From a virus: DNA of 43,903 nucleotides. Numbering within the stretch: the first letter of the stretch is position 1; each line of letters begins with the position of its first letter. Location of the stretch: the IMG/VR virus record IMGVR_UViG_3300013094_000101, positions 1 to 43,903 of that record. One strand, given 5' to 3'. A program made the position numbers and the translations under genes. The notes under the pieces were generated by a model. The model worked only from the letters and a program-made list of their open reading frames with translations. It was not told the DNA's origin and ran no database searches. Shown here in pieces: positions 23,912-33,600 of the stretch.

Positions 23912-24604
23912 ATGTTTACAAAAAGCAATCTGTCAAAAATGCTGTTTCTGGATATAGAAACCTGTGGCAAGTACAAAAACTATGAAGACTTTTTAGCCGC
24001 AGATCCAGAAGGAGCTTCGATTTTTGCCGGTAAGTGTAAGAGATTAAATTTTGGAGATCCATCCGAAGGATACCTTGATAAGGTAGCACTTTTTCCTGAA
24101 TTTGGAAAAATCGTTTGTCTTTCTTATGGAATATGGGCCGATGGAATCATCACAGTAAAAACAATTGAGGATGAGGATGAGGAAATTCTATTGAAAAAAG
24201 CAGCAAACTTGTTTAACAAAGCTGCAACAAAGAGTTTAGCTCCTACTGGCTGGAATATCAAAAACTTTGATATTCCTTGGATCGTTAGAAAAATGCTTAT
24301 GCATGGAATAGCTGTTCCTTCTTCTATCGAAACTCACAACAAAAAACCTTGGGAAGTGTCGATCATAGACCTTAAAGAATGGTGGAAGAGCTTTTCTACA
24401 CTCGATGTAACATTCGAAGAAGCTGCTTACAGCATGTCGATACCTTCGCCAAAAGATGAAATGCACGGTGGACAAGTACACGAAAACTATTGGTTCAAAG
24501 ACAACAAAACCGGAATCTTTACGTACTGTGAAAAGGATGTGAAGACGATGATTCTTATGATTGAAAAAATATACTATACGTATAATGCAGGATCACTGGT
24601 TTAA
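23912..24604 (+). CDS. DnaQ-like 3'-5' exonuclease (DEDDy type)
   Basis: The protein has the three exonuclease motifs of the RNase H-like DEDDy class: Exo I MLFLDIET (Asp and Glu), Exo II TGWNIKNFDIPWI (Asp) and Exo III FTYCEKDVKTM (Tyr and Asp). The total length of 230 residues fits the family of stand-alone exonucleases related to the proofreading domain of family B polymerases. It would trim single-stranded DNA or RNA 3' ends in replication or repair. It stands alone on the plus strand between the divergent promoter region and a converging endonuclease gene. Confidence 0.85.
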   Translation: MFTKSNLSKMLFLDIETCGKYKNYEDFLAADPEGASIFAGKCKRLNFGDPSEGYLDKVALFPEFGKIVCLSYGIWADGIITVKTIEDEDEEILLKKAANLFNKAATKSLAPTGWNIKNFDIPWIVRKMLMHGIAVPSSIETHNKKPWEVSIIDLKEWWKSFSTLDVTFEEAAYSMSIPSPKDEMHGGQVHENYWFKDNKTGIFTYCEKDVKTMILMIEKIYYTYNAGSLV

Positions 24605-24610
24605 CCATAG

Positions 24611-25489
24611 TTATAATATAATGAACTCAAAAGACAAGCCTTTATTTAAGCATGCTTGTCTTTTGAGTTCATTTTCTATTTTATTTACTTTATAAGTCCA
24701 AGAAGATTTTACTTCATATACTTTATTTTCTGAAATGATAAAAAAATCAGGATAATATTTTCTAATCTTATTATCTTGTTCATATTCAATATATCCTATT
24801 TTTTTATTAATTTCTTTAACACTTGTTAAGATGTCATCTTCTTTATATTTTAACAATAAAGAATCTAATACTTTCCCTTCATATCCTTGTAAACGAGCAA
24901 TTTTACCAGATGGCAAAATATAATCATAAAATAGTTTTGAATTATTTTTTTGAGATTCCATAACATCAGCAGTTTGCATTGGGTGTCCACCATATTTTTC
25001 TTTGAATGTTCTTTTAATTTTTTTATGTGTTTCAGGATTAGAAAATGCGCTTACAAATGTTCCATTATTAACTCTATATGTTGTGTAATTATTAACACCA
25101 TATTTTAACATAATAGAAGTATTTAGATTTTCTTTTGTTTTGTCAGTTTGCATTGGGTGCCCACCATAGTTTTCTTGAAATGTTTTATTAGCAGCATTTT
25201 GTTTTTTATTTTTCCAAATTTCGCATTCTTTATTGCAACATAAATTATCGTAACCTAAAGTAAAACCGCGATATTTTTTATTTCTTCCACATAAGCATTT
25301 TGGAATTTTTATCATGTTATGATAATAAAGAAAAATATCCTCTTTAAGAATCCCTGATAATTGTGGAATTTCTTTAATTAATTGATCTTTATTATATTTA
25401 CTGAGGTTTGACAATGCAATTGCTAAAAAATGTCCTCCTTTTAAAATTTCTTCTTTTAAATGTTTTTTAAGATTCTTCCCATTCCACAT
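24611..25489 (-). CDS. Zinc-finger homing endonuclease with C-terminal PD-(D/E)XK nuclease
   Basis: Residues about 64-92 form a zinc-binding module (CLCGRNKKYRGF, then LCCNKECEIWK). Then come repeats of the type FQENYGGHPMQT, LKYGVNNYTT and FKEKYGGHPMQT, as in the gene at 8360. The C-terminus has RKYYPDFFIISENKVYEVKS, a PD-(D/E)XK nuclease motif (Asp, then Glu-Val-Lys). The gene is AT-rich, on the minus strand, and free-standing between the exonuclease and Fpg genes. Its last codons form the long hairpin at 24620-24673. Likely role: DNA cleavage at an allele lacking it; target unknown. Confidence 0.75.
   Translation of the reverse strand: MWNGKNLKKHLKEEILKGGHFLAIALSNLSKYNKDQLIKEIPQLSGILKEDIFLYYHNMIKIPKCLCGRNKKYRGFTLGYDNLCCNKECEIWKNKKQNAANKTFQENYGGHPMQTDKTKENLNTSIMLKYGVNNYTTYRVNNGTFVSAFSNPETHKKIKRTFKEKYGGHPMQTADVMESQKNNSKLFYDYILPSGKIARLQGYEGKVLDSLLLKYKEDDILTSVKEINKKIGYIEYEQDNKIRKYYPDFFIISENKVYEVKSSWTYKVNKIENELKRQACLNKGLSFEFIIL
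24620..24673. terminator. 20-bp perfect inverted repeat, probable bidirectional terminator
   Basis: The left arm 24620-24639 (AATGAACTCAAAAGACAAGC) and right arm 24654-24673 pair perfectly over 20 bp with a 14-base loop. On the plus strand it is followed by TTTCTATTTTATTT, so it could terminate the exonuclease transcript. It lies inside the last 18 codons of the converging endonuclease gene, which therefore encode the hairpin. Confidence 0.7.
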
Positions 25490-25549
25490 AAAAACTAAAT
25501 TATTTTATAGTATATAATAATATTAACAGAACAAAAAATTACACAAATC

Positions 25550-26398
25550 ATGCCGGAGCTAAGTGAGATTAAAATTATGTCTGACTTTATTAATCATGTA
25601 ACTTCGATAGAAAAATTTTTTGAAAGGATTGAAAAGTCACCTGTATCAAAAGTGAAAACTCCACTTGAAGTATTCAATGGCGGTGTATTTACGATAGCAA
25701 ATGCGCAATCACGAGGAAAAGAATTGATGCTGACTTTGGAAATGGTAGGCGGTGATTTGCATAATAGTATCCAACAAAAACTATTAGTAAGTTTAGGCAT
25801 GAGTGGAAATTGGATTTACATGAGAAAAGAAAGCGCAAATCTCGAAAAAGTGCTGAAACACGCCCATTTAAGATTTGTGACGACTCACGGAAATTACTTG
25901 GTACTTCATGATGTCAGAAGATTTGCCAAGTGGAGATGGGACGACAATTGGAACAAAGGAAGAGGCCCTTGTCCATTGACAGAGTATGATAAATTTTGTG
26001 AAAATATAAAACTTCAATGGAAGAAGCACCGAGCTTTCAAAGTCCCACTCAATGAATTGCTGATGAACCAAACATTCTTTAACGGAGTTGGAAACTATAT
26101 TAGAAGCGAATCCTTATATAGAACAAAAATAAATCCTTTTATTATAGCTAATATGTTAAATATAAAAGATTTAGACAATTTATTGTCTACCATACATATT
26201 TGCTTCAGAGATTCATATACGCTAGGTGGTGGACAACTTAGAGATTGGCATAATCCTTATGGCACAGAAGGAAAATCATTTAAAGAGTGGATAAAATGTT
26301 ATGGATTAAGTACAATGAATAAAGTAAAAGATAATACAGGTAGAACTTTTTGGTATGATCCTATATGGCAAGAAGAATGTAAAAAACTATATTATTAA
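25550..26398 (+). CDS. Fpg/Nei family DNA glycosylase (hybrid gene with recoded 3' part)
   Basis: The start MPELSEIKIM is the Fpg/Nei N-terminus; after Met removal Pro is the nucleophile and Glu the acid. QSRGKELML holds the beta-hairpin Lys. LLMNQTFFNGVGNYIRSE is the helix-two-turn-helix DNA-binding motif. The C-terminus has GRTFWYDP in place of the usual zinc finger (no Cys4), so it resembles zinc-less finger enzymes. Length 282 residues is normal. The role is excision of oxidised bases with AP-lyase cleavage. From about residue 182 onward the codons become clearly more AT-rich, and a second, diverged copy of this same part exists at 27273-27557. The last part of this gene therefore appears to have arrived with the adjoining GIY-YIG cassette. 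Fpg versus Nei cannot be separated by eye. Confidence 0.85.
   Translation: MPELSEIKIMSDFINHVTSIEKFFERIEKSPVSKVKTPLEVFNGGVFTIANAQSRGKELMLTLEMVGGDLHNSIQQKLLVSLGMSGNWIYMRKESANLEKVLKHAHLRFVTTHGNYLVLHDVRRFAKWRWDDNWNKGRGPCPLTEYDKFCENIKLQWKKHRAFKVPLNELLMNQTFFNGVGNYIRSESLYRTKINPFIIANMLNIKDLDNLLSTIHICFRDSYTLGGGQLRDWHNPYGTEGKSFKEWIKCYGLSTMNKVKDNTGRTFWYDPIWQEECKKLYY
26093..26398 (+). repeat. Replacement 3' exon of the glycosylase gene
   Basis: This 306-base segment encodes NYIRSESLYRTKINPF onward to the stop. It aligns along its length with the remnant at 27273-27557 (NYIRAEILYRLGINPF onward). The proteins share GGGQL.DWHNPYGTEG and GR.FWYDP.W, but the DNA differs at most third positions. Recoding would make the site resistant to the linked endonuclease. 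Confidence 0.8.
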
Positions 26399-26415
26399 GT
26401 TTTTTACATACGGGG

Positions 26416-26429
26416 TGATGTATAAATAA
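26416..26429 (+). promoter_or_regulatory. Putative late promoter (TATAAATA) of the GIY-YIG gene
   Basis: TATAAATA at 26421-26428 is identical to the T4 late promoter box, preceded by TGATG. It lies 11 bases before the ATG at 26440. Short spacing and general AT richness keep confidence moderate. Confidence 0.4.
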
Positions 26430-26439
26430 TAATAAACTT

Positions 26440-27273
26440 ATGAAATATTATGTTTACTATCTTATAGACCCGTTTACAAATAAAGTATTTTATGTAGGTA
26501 AAGGTACAGGTAAAAGAATGTACATGCATGAAAAAAGTGCGTTAAACGGTTTTAAACCAAATAATAATACTGCATTATACAATAAAATAATTGATATTCA
26601 CATAAATGACTCATTTGTAAAATATGAAAAAATATTTGAAACAAACGATGAAACAATTGCTTATCAAGTTGAAATGGACGAAATCTTTAAAATAGGCATT
26701 CAGAATCTAACTAATTTATCAACAACTAGAAATTATAAAGGTAATTCAGAATATGTAAAGATTGGTTTAAAACGTAGCAAAAAAAATTTAGAAAGACTAG
26801 AATTTATTAAAACAGAAGAATACCGTAATAAATGTAAAGAAAATAATACAGGTGATAAAAATCCGATGTTTAACATTAAATGGAATTCTTTACAAAGAAA
26901 AAATATAATAGAAGCAAATAAAAAACCAAAATCTGAATTACATAAAGAAAACATAAGCAAATCATTAAAAGGCAGAAATATTACAAAAGAACATCGAGAC
27001 AATTTAAGCAGTTCTCTTAAGAATTCAATTATATTCCAAACAAAAATGAAAAGTGAAGAATATAGACATGCACAATCTATAAAATCACAAGGAGCAAACA
27101 ACCCAAATGCAAAAACCTTTAAATTTATCTCTCCTGAAAATATAGAATATATAGTAACAGGATCATTTGTAAATTTTTGTCGTGATCATAAATTATCTTT
27201 ATCCAATATGCGTAAAGTAAAAAACAAAGAATTAGATGAATATAAATCTTGGAAAGTTTTAGAAATTCTTTAA
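26440..27273 (+). CDS. GIY-YIG homing endonuclease with NUMOD-type modules
   Basis: The N-terminus MKYYVYYLIDPFTNKVFYVG carries the GIY-YIG motif (YVYYL and FYVGKG), with the catalytic Glu probably in the QVEMDEIFKIG segment. The middle has NUMOD3-like units (NTGDKNPMFNIKW and SKSLKGRNITKEHRDNLSSS). The end (FVNFCRDHKLSLSNMRKVK, ending SWKVLEIL) is a helix-turn-helix of the NUMOD1/IENR type. This is the classic architecture of free-standing and intron-encoded phage endonucleases. The gene is far more AT-rich than the glycosylase N-terminal part. It presumably cleaves uninvaded glycosylase genes near the helix-two-turn-helix codons. Confidence 0.88.
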   Translation: MKYYVYYLIDPFTNKVFYVGKGTGKRMYMHEKSALNGFKPNNNTALYNKIIDIHINDSFVKYEKIFETNDETIAYQVEMDEIFKIGIQNLTNLSTTRNYKGNSEYVKIGLKRSKKNLERLEFIKTEEYRNKCKENNTGDKNPMFNIKWNSLQRKNIIEANKKPKSELHKENISKSLKGRNITKEHRDNLSSSLKNSIIFQTKMKSEEYRHAQSIKSQGANNPNAKTFKFISPENIEYIVTGSFVNFCRDHKLSLSNMRKVKNKELDEYKSWKVLEIL

Positions 27274-27557
27274 ATTATATTCGTGCTGAAATTCTCTATC
27301 GTCTTGGGATTAACCCATTCACGATTGCAAATGAAATCAGCATCGATGATTTAAACAACTTACTTAATCTTTGTCATCTATGTTGCAGGGACTCGTATTC
27401 ATTAGGAGGAGGACAGCTCAAAGACTGGCACAATCCCTATGGGACCGAAGGTAGGACTTTCAAAGACTGGATAAAATGTTACAGCGTTCCAGGAATGGAA
27501 TCATTGACGGATAAGACTGGTAGAAGATTTTGGTACGATCCTAAATGGAAAGAGTAA
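27273..27557 (+). pseudogene. Remnant 3' end of the original Fpg/Nei glycosylase gene
   Basis: These 94 codons plus stop start at NYIRAEILYRLGINPF and run to GRRFWYDPKWKE. They are homologous to residues about 182-276 of the intact glycosylase. There is no sensible start codon: the only upstream start in frame is a TTG inside the endonuclease gene, in another frame from it. The codon style matches the glycosylase N-terminal part, so this is the displaced ancestral end. Its intact frame suggests a recent insertion. Confidence 0.85.
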
Positions 27558-27580
27558 TACTATGATCCTAAATTATGTGG

Positions 27581-27593
27581 TTGATATATATAG
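27581..27593 (+). promoter_or_regulatory. Putative phage promoter (TTGATATATATAG)
   Basis: The box lies 19 bases before the ATG at 27613 and is followed by the leader AAAAAGTAAAACAAAAACT. It is nearly identical to the box at 8332 and probably starts transcription of the second structural block. Confidence 0.5.
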
Positions 27594-27612
27594 AAAAAGT
27601 AAAACAAAAACT

Positions 27613-28458
27613 ATGGCAACCATATCAGTAACACAGATTTTAGGGGGTGATAACATTGCAGGGTCAAGAGTCACAATCAACAGTAATTTTAACACAATTG
27701 TAAATGCAATTAATTCTCAAGGAACTTATTTAGACACATCTGCAACTCCAGGAGCAGCATTGAATGTAGGTTCTGCGTTAGTCAAAGCTTACACACGTCC
27801 TACAACCACACAAATCTTCACTTGCGAAGCGACAGGTTTATTTGGTGGAAATTTAACCGTAGGACAAGATACCGGGATAACTCGAGATTTAACTGTTGGA
27901 AGAAATACAATTCTTCACGGAACATTAACTATCGACGGATCAGGCGGAGGAACTGGTTCTTCTATACTATCATCAATTCCATTTTCACAAGATGCTGCAA
28001 ACATCAATCCACAATTTTATTCTGGCGGAAGCATAAACTCTTTATCAATAGATCCAACTTCTTCGAGCTCGTTAAGTGGAACTGGGACTACAAAAACATT
28101 GGTAACAACTTCTTCTTTTAATAAAGTTAATACGATTCGTCTTAACTATTCTAATTACACCGGAGTTTCTCCATACAACTGTTCTACTATAAAGCTACCA
28201 AACGTGAGCGATGCAAACGTGGCTAATGGTCAAATATTAAATTTATTAATAGATGCCGTTTCATCTACGTCCGGAACAACAGGAACTTTTGGAATTGATA
28301 CCTCGAATTGGCTTGGAGGGTATACACAAGCATTGTTTAATGGAACTAGCACAAATGCAACTAATCCAATATTATTTCAATCAATTATCACGGTATTTGC
28401 TGACAGCAATGGATGGAGAGTTTTAAATGTCTTTGGACATGATTGCAGTGTATACTAA
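27613..28458 (+). CDS. Virion structural protein, probably fibre or decoration (281 aa)
   Basis: I chose the ATG at 27613, which has an A-rich leader and a promoter-like box at the usual distance; the frame is open upstream to 27562, but this would cover the box. The sequence is rich in Gly, Ser, Thr and Asn, with repetitive beta strands (GLFGGNLTVGQDTGITRDL, TVGRNTILHGTLTIDGSG), as in trimeric phage fibre or tail-associated proteins. It opens the second structural block and is followed after 14 bases by another large virion gene. No specific family recognised. Confidence 0.6.
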   Translation: MATISVTQILGGDNIAGSRVTINSNFNTIVNAINSQGTYLDTSATPGAALNVGSALVKAYTRPTTTQIFTCEATGLFGGNLTVGQDTGITRDLTVGRNTILHGTLTIDGSGGGTGSSILSSIPFSQDAANINPQFYSGGSINSLSIDPTSSSSLSGTGTTKTLVTTSSFNKVNTIRLNYSNYTGVSPYNCSTIKLPNVSDANVANGQILNLLIDAVSSTSGTTGTFGIDTSNWLGGYTQALFNGTSTNATNPILFQSIITVFADSNGWRVLNVFGHDCSVY

Positions 28459-28472
28459 AAATATTCAGTCTA

Positions 28473-30623
28473 ATGATAGCACCATTAATTAAGCCTATTA
28501 GAGTGCAAGGTGGAACTTTCTACACGTTCTCATCAGCATCCGAAGATTTAGGGCTTTCTTTCAACGATTCACAGAGTAAGTTTAGATTTTCTAAATTTTC
28601 TCTTTTAAATATACCTAAAGTAGGAAATTCTACGATAGGAGAAAATCTATTGAATTTCTCAAATAGCCCGGGAGGATATAGTGAAATAGATGGATCAAAA
28701 ACAGCTAACGATTATTTAGCAGAATCTTTCCAAAATTATTGTTTGAACTTAGAAACAATGGTGACTTCTTCACCTAGTTACGATTCAAACTATCCTTTAT
28801 CCGTTAGTGAAAGAGTTTTTTTTAAGTGGTTAAAAGAAATTGGCGCAATACGTTTCAGACAAGCAAATATTGGAATTGAACAATCTTCCTCTTCTTATGG
28901 AACACGTTTTGTCGAAGAAGATGAATCAACTACATACACTAAAGTAATAAAATATGTAGGAGACATTAACATACTAAATACCGTAAGAAATAATAATAAC
29001 GCATTTTCAGAAGTTTATGTGTATGTTCCAGTATCTCATGGAAATACTCCGGTTGTTCTTTTTAATACTATCAGTGATACTAATTATGCTCCTGATCAAG
29101 TCTATACAAATACTCCGTCTGATCCTCTTGACAACACACTTATCTATGGTAGAAATAATTCTACAATTCAACCAGCTGGACTGTCGATTCAAGCTTTCTT
29201 TGATAGCGACACGAACATTTTTGCTACATTAGATCCATTTGGTGCTGAAGGGTATGCGTATTCATATAATTTTACCACAAATTCTTGGATACAAGAAGGA
29301 CAGCCAGGATTCAGTTGGTGGTACCCAGATCCAATTGAAAATTCATATTTTACGCAACCTTCAACATTTACAGATCCTTCAAATCTTACATTAAGAATAA
29401 GTAGCGTCAATAAAGAAGTAACTTTTGTCAGATCAAATCTTGATGGAATTACAACAGAATTCAATACTAGCGTGTATTCAGGAATGAATGCATCATCCAT
29501 AACAAATTTTGGAACTTATAATGAAACACCAACTGCTCAATCATTTGATTTTAATGCAGTGCTTGTTTATTATGATCTATACAATCCAACAACCAGCGAA
29601 TCAGAAGCTACTAATTTATTTGGGATTCTTTTTCTTGATAAAGTCGATCCATTACCTTCAGGTGGTGGAATGATTCCGGTATTGACAAAATACAAACCAA
29701 ACTCTATCACAGGAGATAATGGCAACTCATTTGGATTCAGAATCAATCTTAAATTCGATGTGAATGCACAGGATACCTCCGTAGACACTTCTATAAATGA
29801 TTATAATCCATATTCATTAGAATTGTACATGGACGCGTTAAATGCTATGGTCAATTCTTATGACTTAATGACACAGAATAATGGCGTGATAATTGATTTG
29901 CAAGAACAAATAAATGAACTAAGTTCTTTAATTTTGACGACCAGCAACACATCGGACATTACTGATAGACTAACAAATATAGAAAACACATTATCATCAA
30001 ACGGAGCAATTTTTACAAATAACCAAAATTTGCTTAACCTTATTGAAAGAAATTATACAGAAATAACAAACATCTATAAGAATTACACTAGTGTTCAAAT
30101 GTCTTATAACATAGATCTTTTGACGCAAGGAGATGGCATCAATCTTGATAAATCTAATGCTGGTTCGGTTACAGTTTCTTCATCGACTCAAATGTTTAAC
30201 GTCGGTACAAATCCGATCATTTCAATTGCAGAAGATTTTACAGTCAATCCTTCAAGCTATTCTTATGTTCATAATTTAGTCAATTTCACAAATTATTTAA
30301 AAATAACCGATGGTGCTTATGCGGTTCCTTATAGTGTAGATAGGGATGTTGTAATCTATATCAATGATGCTAATATTTCTTGGAAAGCAGGACAAACAAT
30401 GAGATTTTCCTTTAAATATGGTCTTAATCTTTCGACCACCAGCGGAAATTTTAATTTCATAGTATATACAGATGCAAAAGATAATCTGAACACTGGATTT
30501 CCTTATTCAGCTGAAGCCGCATACATAACATATGCAGATTTTGTAGCAAAAGGAAATTCTCCAATAATAGAAATCATATGTATTAATCCAGCTACGTATC
30601 AATTTGCATACGATATTCTCTAA
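28473..30623 (+). CDS. Large virion structural protein, baseplate/tail (716 aa)
   Basis: The ATG at 28473 is preferred over an in-frame TTG at 28443, which lies inside the preceding gene. The N-terminus (IAPLIKPIRVQGGTFYTFSS, then EDLGLSFNDSQSKFRFSKFS) reads like a conserved baseplate protein of T4-like phages. The rest is beta-rich with a short coiled-coil near residues 470-540 (NNGVIIDLQEQINELSSLIL). Role inferred from its place in the structural operon; exact T4 counterpart is not clear. Confidence 0.6.
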   Translation: MIAPLIKPIRVQGGTFYTFSSASEDLGLSFNDSQSKFRFSKFSLLNIPKVGNSTIGENLLNFSNSPGGYSEIDGSKTANDYLAESFQNYCLNLETMVTSSPSYDSNYPLSVSERVFFKWLKEIGAIRFRQANIGIEQSSSSYGTRFVEEDESTTYTKVIKYVGDINILNTVRNNNNAFSEVYVYVPVSHGNTPVVLFNTISDTNYAPDQVYTNTPSDPLDNTLIYGRNNSTIQPAGLSIQAFFDSDTNIFATLDPFGAEGYAYSYNFTTNSWIQEGQPGFSWWYPDPIENSYFTQPSTFTDPSNLTLRISSVNKEVTFVRSNLDGITTEFNTSVYSGMNASSITNFGTYNETPTAQSFDFNAVLVYYDLYNPTTSESEATNLFGILFLDKVDPLPSGGGMIPVLTKYKPNSITGDNGNSFGFRINLKFDVNAQDTSVDTSINDYNPYSLELYMDALNAMVNSYDLMTQNNGVIIDLQEQINELSSLILTTSNTSDITDRLTNIENTLSSNGAIFTNNQNLLNLIERNYTEITNIYKNYTSVQMSYNIDLLTQGDGINLDKSNAGSVTVSSSTQMFNVGTNPIISIAEDFTVNPSSYSYVHNLVNFTNYLKITDGAYAVPYSVDRDVVIYINDANISWKAGQTMRFSFKYGLNLSTTSGNFNFIVYTDAKDNLNTGFPYSAEAAYITYADFVAKGNSPIIEIICINPATYQFAYDIL

Positions 30624-30637
30624 AAACAAAACCACTA

Positions 30638-33600
30638 ATGGCACAAACATCAAATAGTTTTGCTTCTGTACTAGCAGATTTTATACGATTGCAAAATAAT
30701 TCAATCGAGCAATTACAGCAAGTATCCAATGCAGTTTCGAGCAATGCTGACACTGTTACCGTCACCCAAACAAATTCTGACGGAACCACATCAACATTTA
30801 CGCTTCCATCATTTGGATGGATAAAGTCTAGCATTGATAGAATTGACACAACTCTTAGCACGATGTTAGGATTTGATGGTTCTGATGCTTATATCAGGCT
30901 TCCTGACGGAACTTTTAAGAAAATATATCAAGCATCAAATATAACAGATCCTACACCGGTAGGAAAGGTGACTCCTCCTTCTAAATTTATTGCACAGAAC
31001 AACTGGTTTTTTGATTCATTATTATCACCTTCTCTCAAAGTTAGCATAGATGTATCAAAATATATTCAGCAGATCGAATCGTCGATCTATGTTAAAAAAA
31101 TGATTCTTAACTTAGATACTGATGCAAAAGTACAATATTTTACCAATAATTTAGATGGAAATAATAACATTGATTATGTTACATTTTTAGTAGAACTTCA
31201 AAAGAGAGGAATCACTTATTTTGTGGATGAAGGTGTCCAACCTTTGCCTTTGTCAGTAGTTCGATATACCGGGGATTTTGTAGTAGTTAACACAAAAGAC
31301 ATCGTCACAAACAATACCGACGGATCTACATCGACAAAGCGCTGGTATTTACTAAACACATTAAAGTACAACGACAACCTTTCATTAAGCAAACAGACTT
31401 TGACTCTAAAAGTCGGAGATAATTTGCTAAAAGGTGAATCCATATATCAAATTCAACAAATTGACACTTCAACCAATCTTGTTAGAGTCAACAGATCCTC
31501 GGGGTATGATCCTTTTGTAATAGGAGAAAGTGTAGCATTTTACTCTGAAGTTTTTTCACCTAAAATAGTTAATGTAGGCATTGGATTTGGAGAATACGAT
31601 GTCGTATTCTTTAAAACTATCAATAATCAAGAAAATTTAATCGCATCTCAGTATTCTCCAGGAGTTGCTTTTTATACCAATGATCTTACGATTGATCTTA
31701 CAACAGGTCCAAAAAACTTACAAGATTTTTACAATCAAAACGTACAAGATTTTGGTAAAGTTCTTCTAGCTGGAACAAAAGATAATAAAATTCCTGCAGT
31801 GATGGGTGTTTTGCCTAACACTCCTGTTTTAAATTCTGACAATTTTCAGGTAGTAAGCATTAATGATCATAAGCTAAATCAAGCAGATATTGAAGCAATT
31901 CGTAAAAAACAAGCCGATAAAGTCAGACTTGAAAAGGAGATTGCTGAATTGCAAGTATCAATAGATGCAAAGAAAGAACAACTTTATACTACTAAATTTA
32001 ACTCCGATACTGAAAGAAGAGCTGTAAAGAATCAATTAGATAGTTTAATTCGTCAAAAAGATTCTGATTCCTCTTTATATTCTTCAATTGTCAAAGATTT
32101 AGCAGTCACTGCTCAAAACCAACCTAGCGCTCTAGATGCTCCTATTTATAGAATAAGAGGTTTTTTTGCAATTCCTGATACAGTTAAAGATGATAATGGA
32201 AATGACCAAGCAATCGTACAATTTTACACATACTACCAATATGTAAGTCCAGATGGAAGCTCATCAAATGTAAAACAATTTGACTATCAAGATTCGAGTG
32301 GAGCTATCAAAAGAGGCACATTCAGTAATCTTAATGTATCTAAATCAGAAATTAGAAAGAAAGTATATGATCCTGTGCAAGGAAAGTATGTATGGGATTC
32401 CGAAGATATTCAAAATGCCGATGTTATTAATATCAATCAGATTGATATTCCAATTACAAATGGTGAGAGCGTAGAATTTTATGTAGTTGCAGTTTCAGAA
32501 GCTGGATGGCCTGATAATCCTTTGTTGTCTCTTCCTTCGAATACAATTTCAATAACATTTCCTGCAAATCTAGTAACAGCTGATGAAGCAACATTAGCGC
32601 TGACAGAAGCATCACAAGATATTGTTCGCGTCAATCTTGAAGATGATCTATCAGCAAAAGGATTAGACACACACCTTTCTTCTTCATTCAATGCAAACGA
32701 GCAATATTATGCTCATGGATCGGATGTTATTTCTTCAAATTTTTATAACTCTTCAGGAAATGTAATAAGTCTATATGACTTGTTGAATACAATGAAAACA
32801 CAGATTACTGATCTTCAAAATCGTCTAAATAATGTAATAGGAGACATCAGTGTTTCTATAGTTGATGAAGATAAAAATACTAAAACTCCAATCAAAAATG
32901 GAGACATTGTTACATTATTTGCTGGATATTACAAAGATTCCACCGGTTTATTGCCGGCAGCTAACCGTCGCGGTGCGATCATTGCAAAAACTTATAAGAT
33001 TTATTTGGAAAACAACGAAGCATCTCCTCTTCAAATGATAGCAAGAATACCTGGAGGTGTTGCTGAAGATCTTCCAATAAGTTCTTCAATGAATCCAACA
33101 ATCAATGATCCTGATTATAACAATTATCGTAAGTATGACATTACTCCAATAGTCAATCCATCGATTAACACAAATGATACAAACAACTCTAATAAGATCA
33201 GTACTGCTTTCTATCAAAGTGGACAACTAAAAGGGCAGTTCTTATATTCAAGATATACTGATATTGGACTTGTGAACACTTTATATCAAGGAGTGACTGC
33301 CACAGATAGAGCAATTTTGCCATCAAGTTCTACCGGTTACGGCACACAGTCTTGGCTATGGAATTGGGTAGACACAAACGGAACGGTTGCAGCGGGAGCA
33401 GGACCTACAGGTGGAGGATATCAAAATGAATTTGCTATTCACGTTGATCATCCATTGATCAACCCAGCAGCAGGAACAACTGGTATAAGTTTAACAGGTT
33501 TACAAACTCCAACAATTTATATTGATCCATCTTCTGGTTATCCTTTATCACCTGAAGCTGTTAGTTCTTTTAGACACTCTTTTGGATTTAATAATCCAGG

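Larger units (their letters stand above)
26093..27272 (+). mobile_element. GIY-YIG homing cassette in the glycosylase gene, carrying a recoded 3' exon
   Basis: The element consists of a recoded glycosylase 3' end with stop, a short leader with TATAAATA, and a GIY-YIG gene whose stop codon abuts the old glycosylase 3' end at 27273. The insertion point is in the codons for GVGN/YIR of the helix-two-turn-helix, a conserved and therefore dependable homing target. I see no need for an intron: the hybrid open frame is intact. Confidence 0.75.

Noticed and set aside
26399-27272. Group I intron in the glycosylase gene
   Set aside because: The 5' part is followed directly by an in-frame, full C-terminus with its own stop, and the space between that stop and the endonuclease start is only about 40 bases, too short for an intron core. 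I did not see typical core sequences, although I cannot fold the RNA here.
27249-27557. A separate gene starting at a TTG inside the endonuclease
   Set aside because: The first residues come from the wrong frame of the endonuclease 3' end; the meaningful part begins at the glycosylase homology (27273). It is a remnant, not an independent gene.
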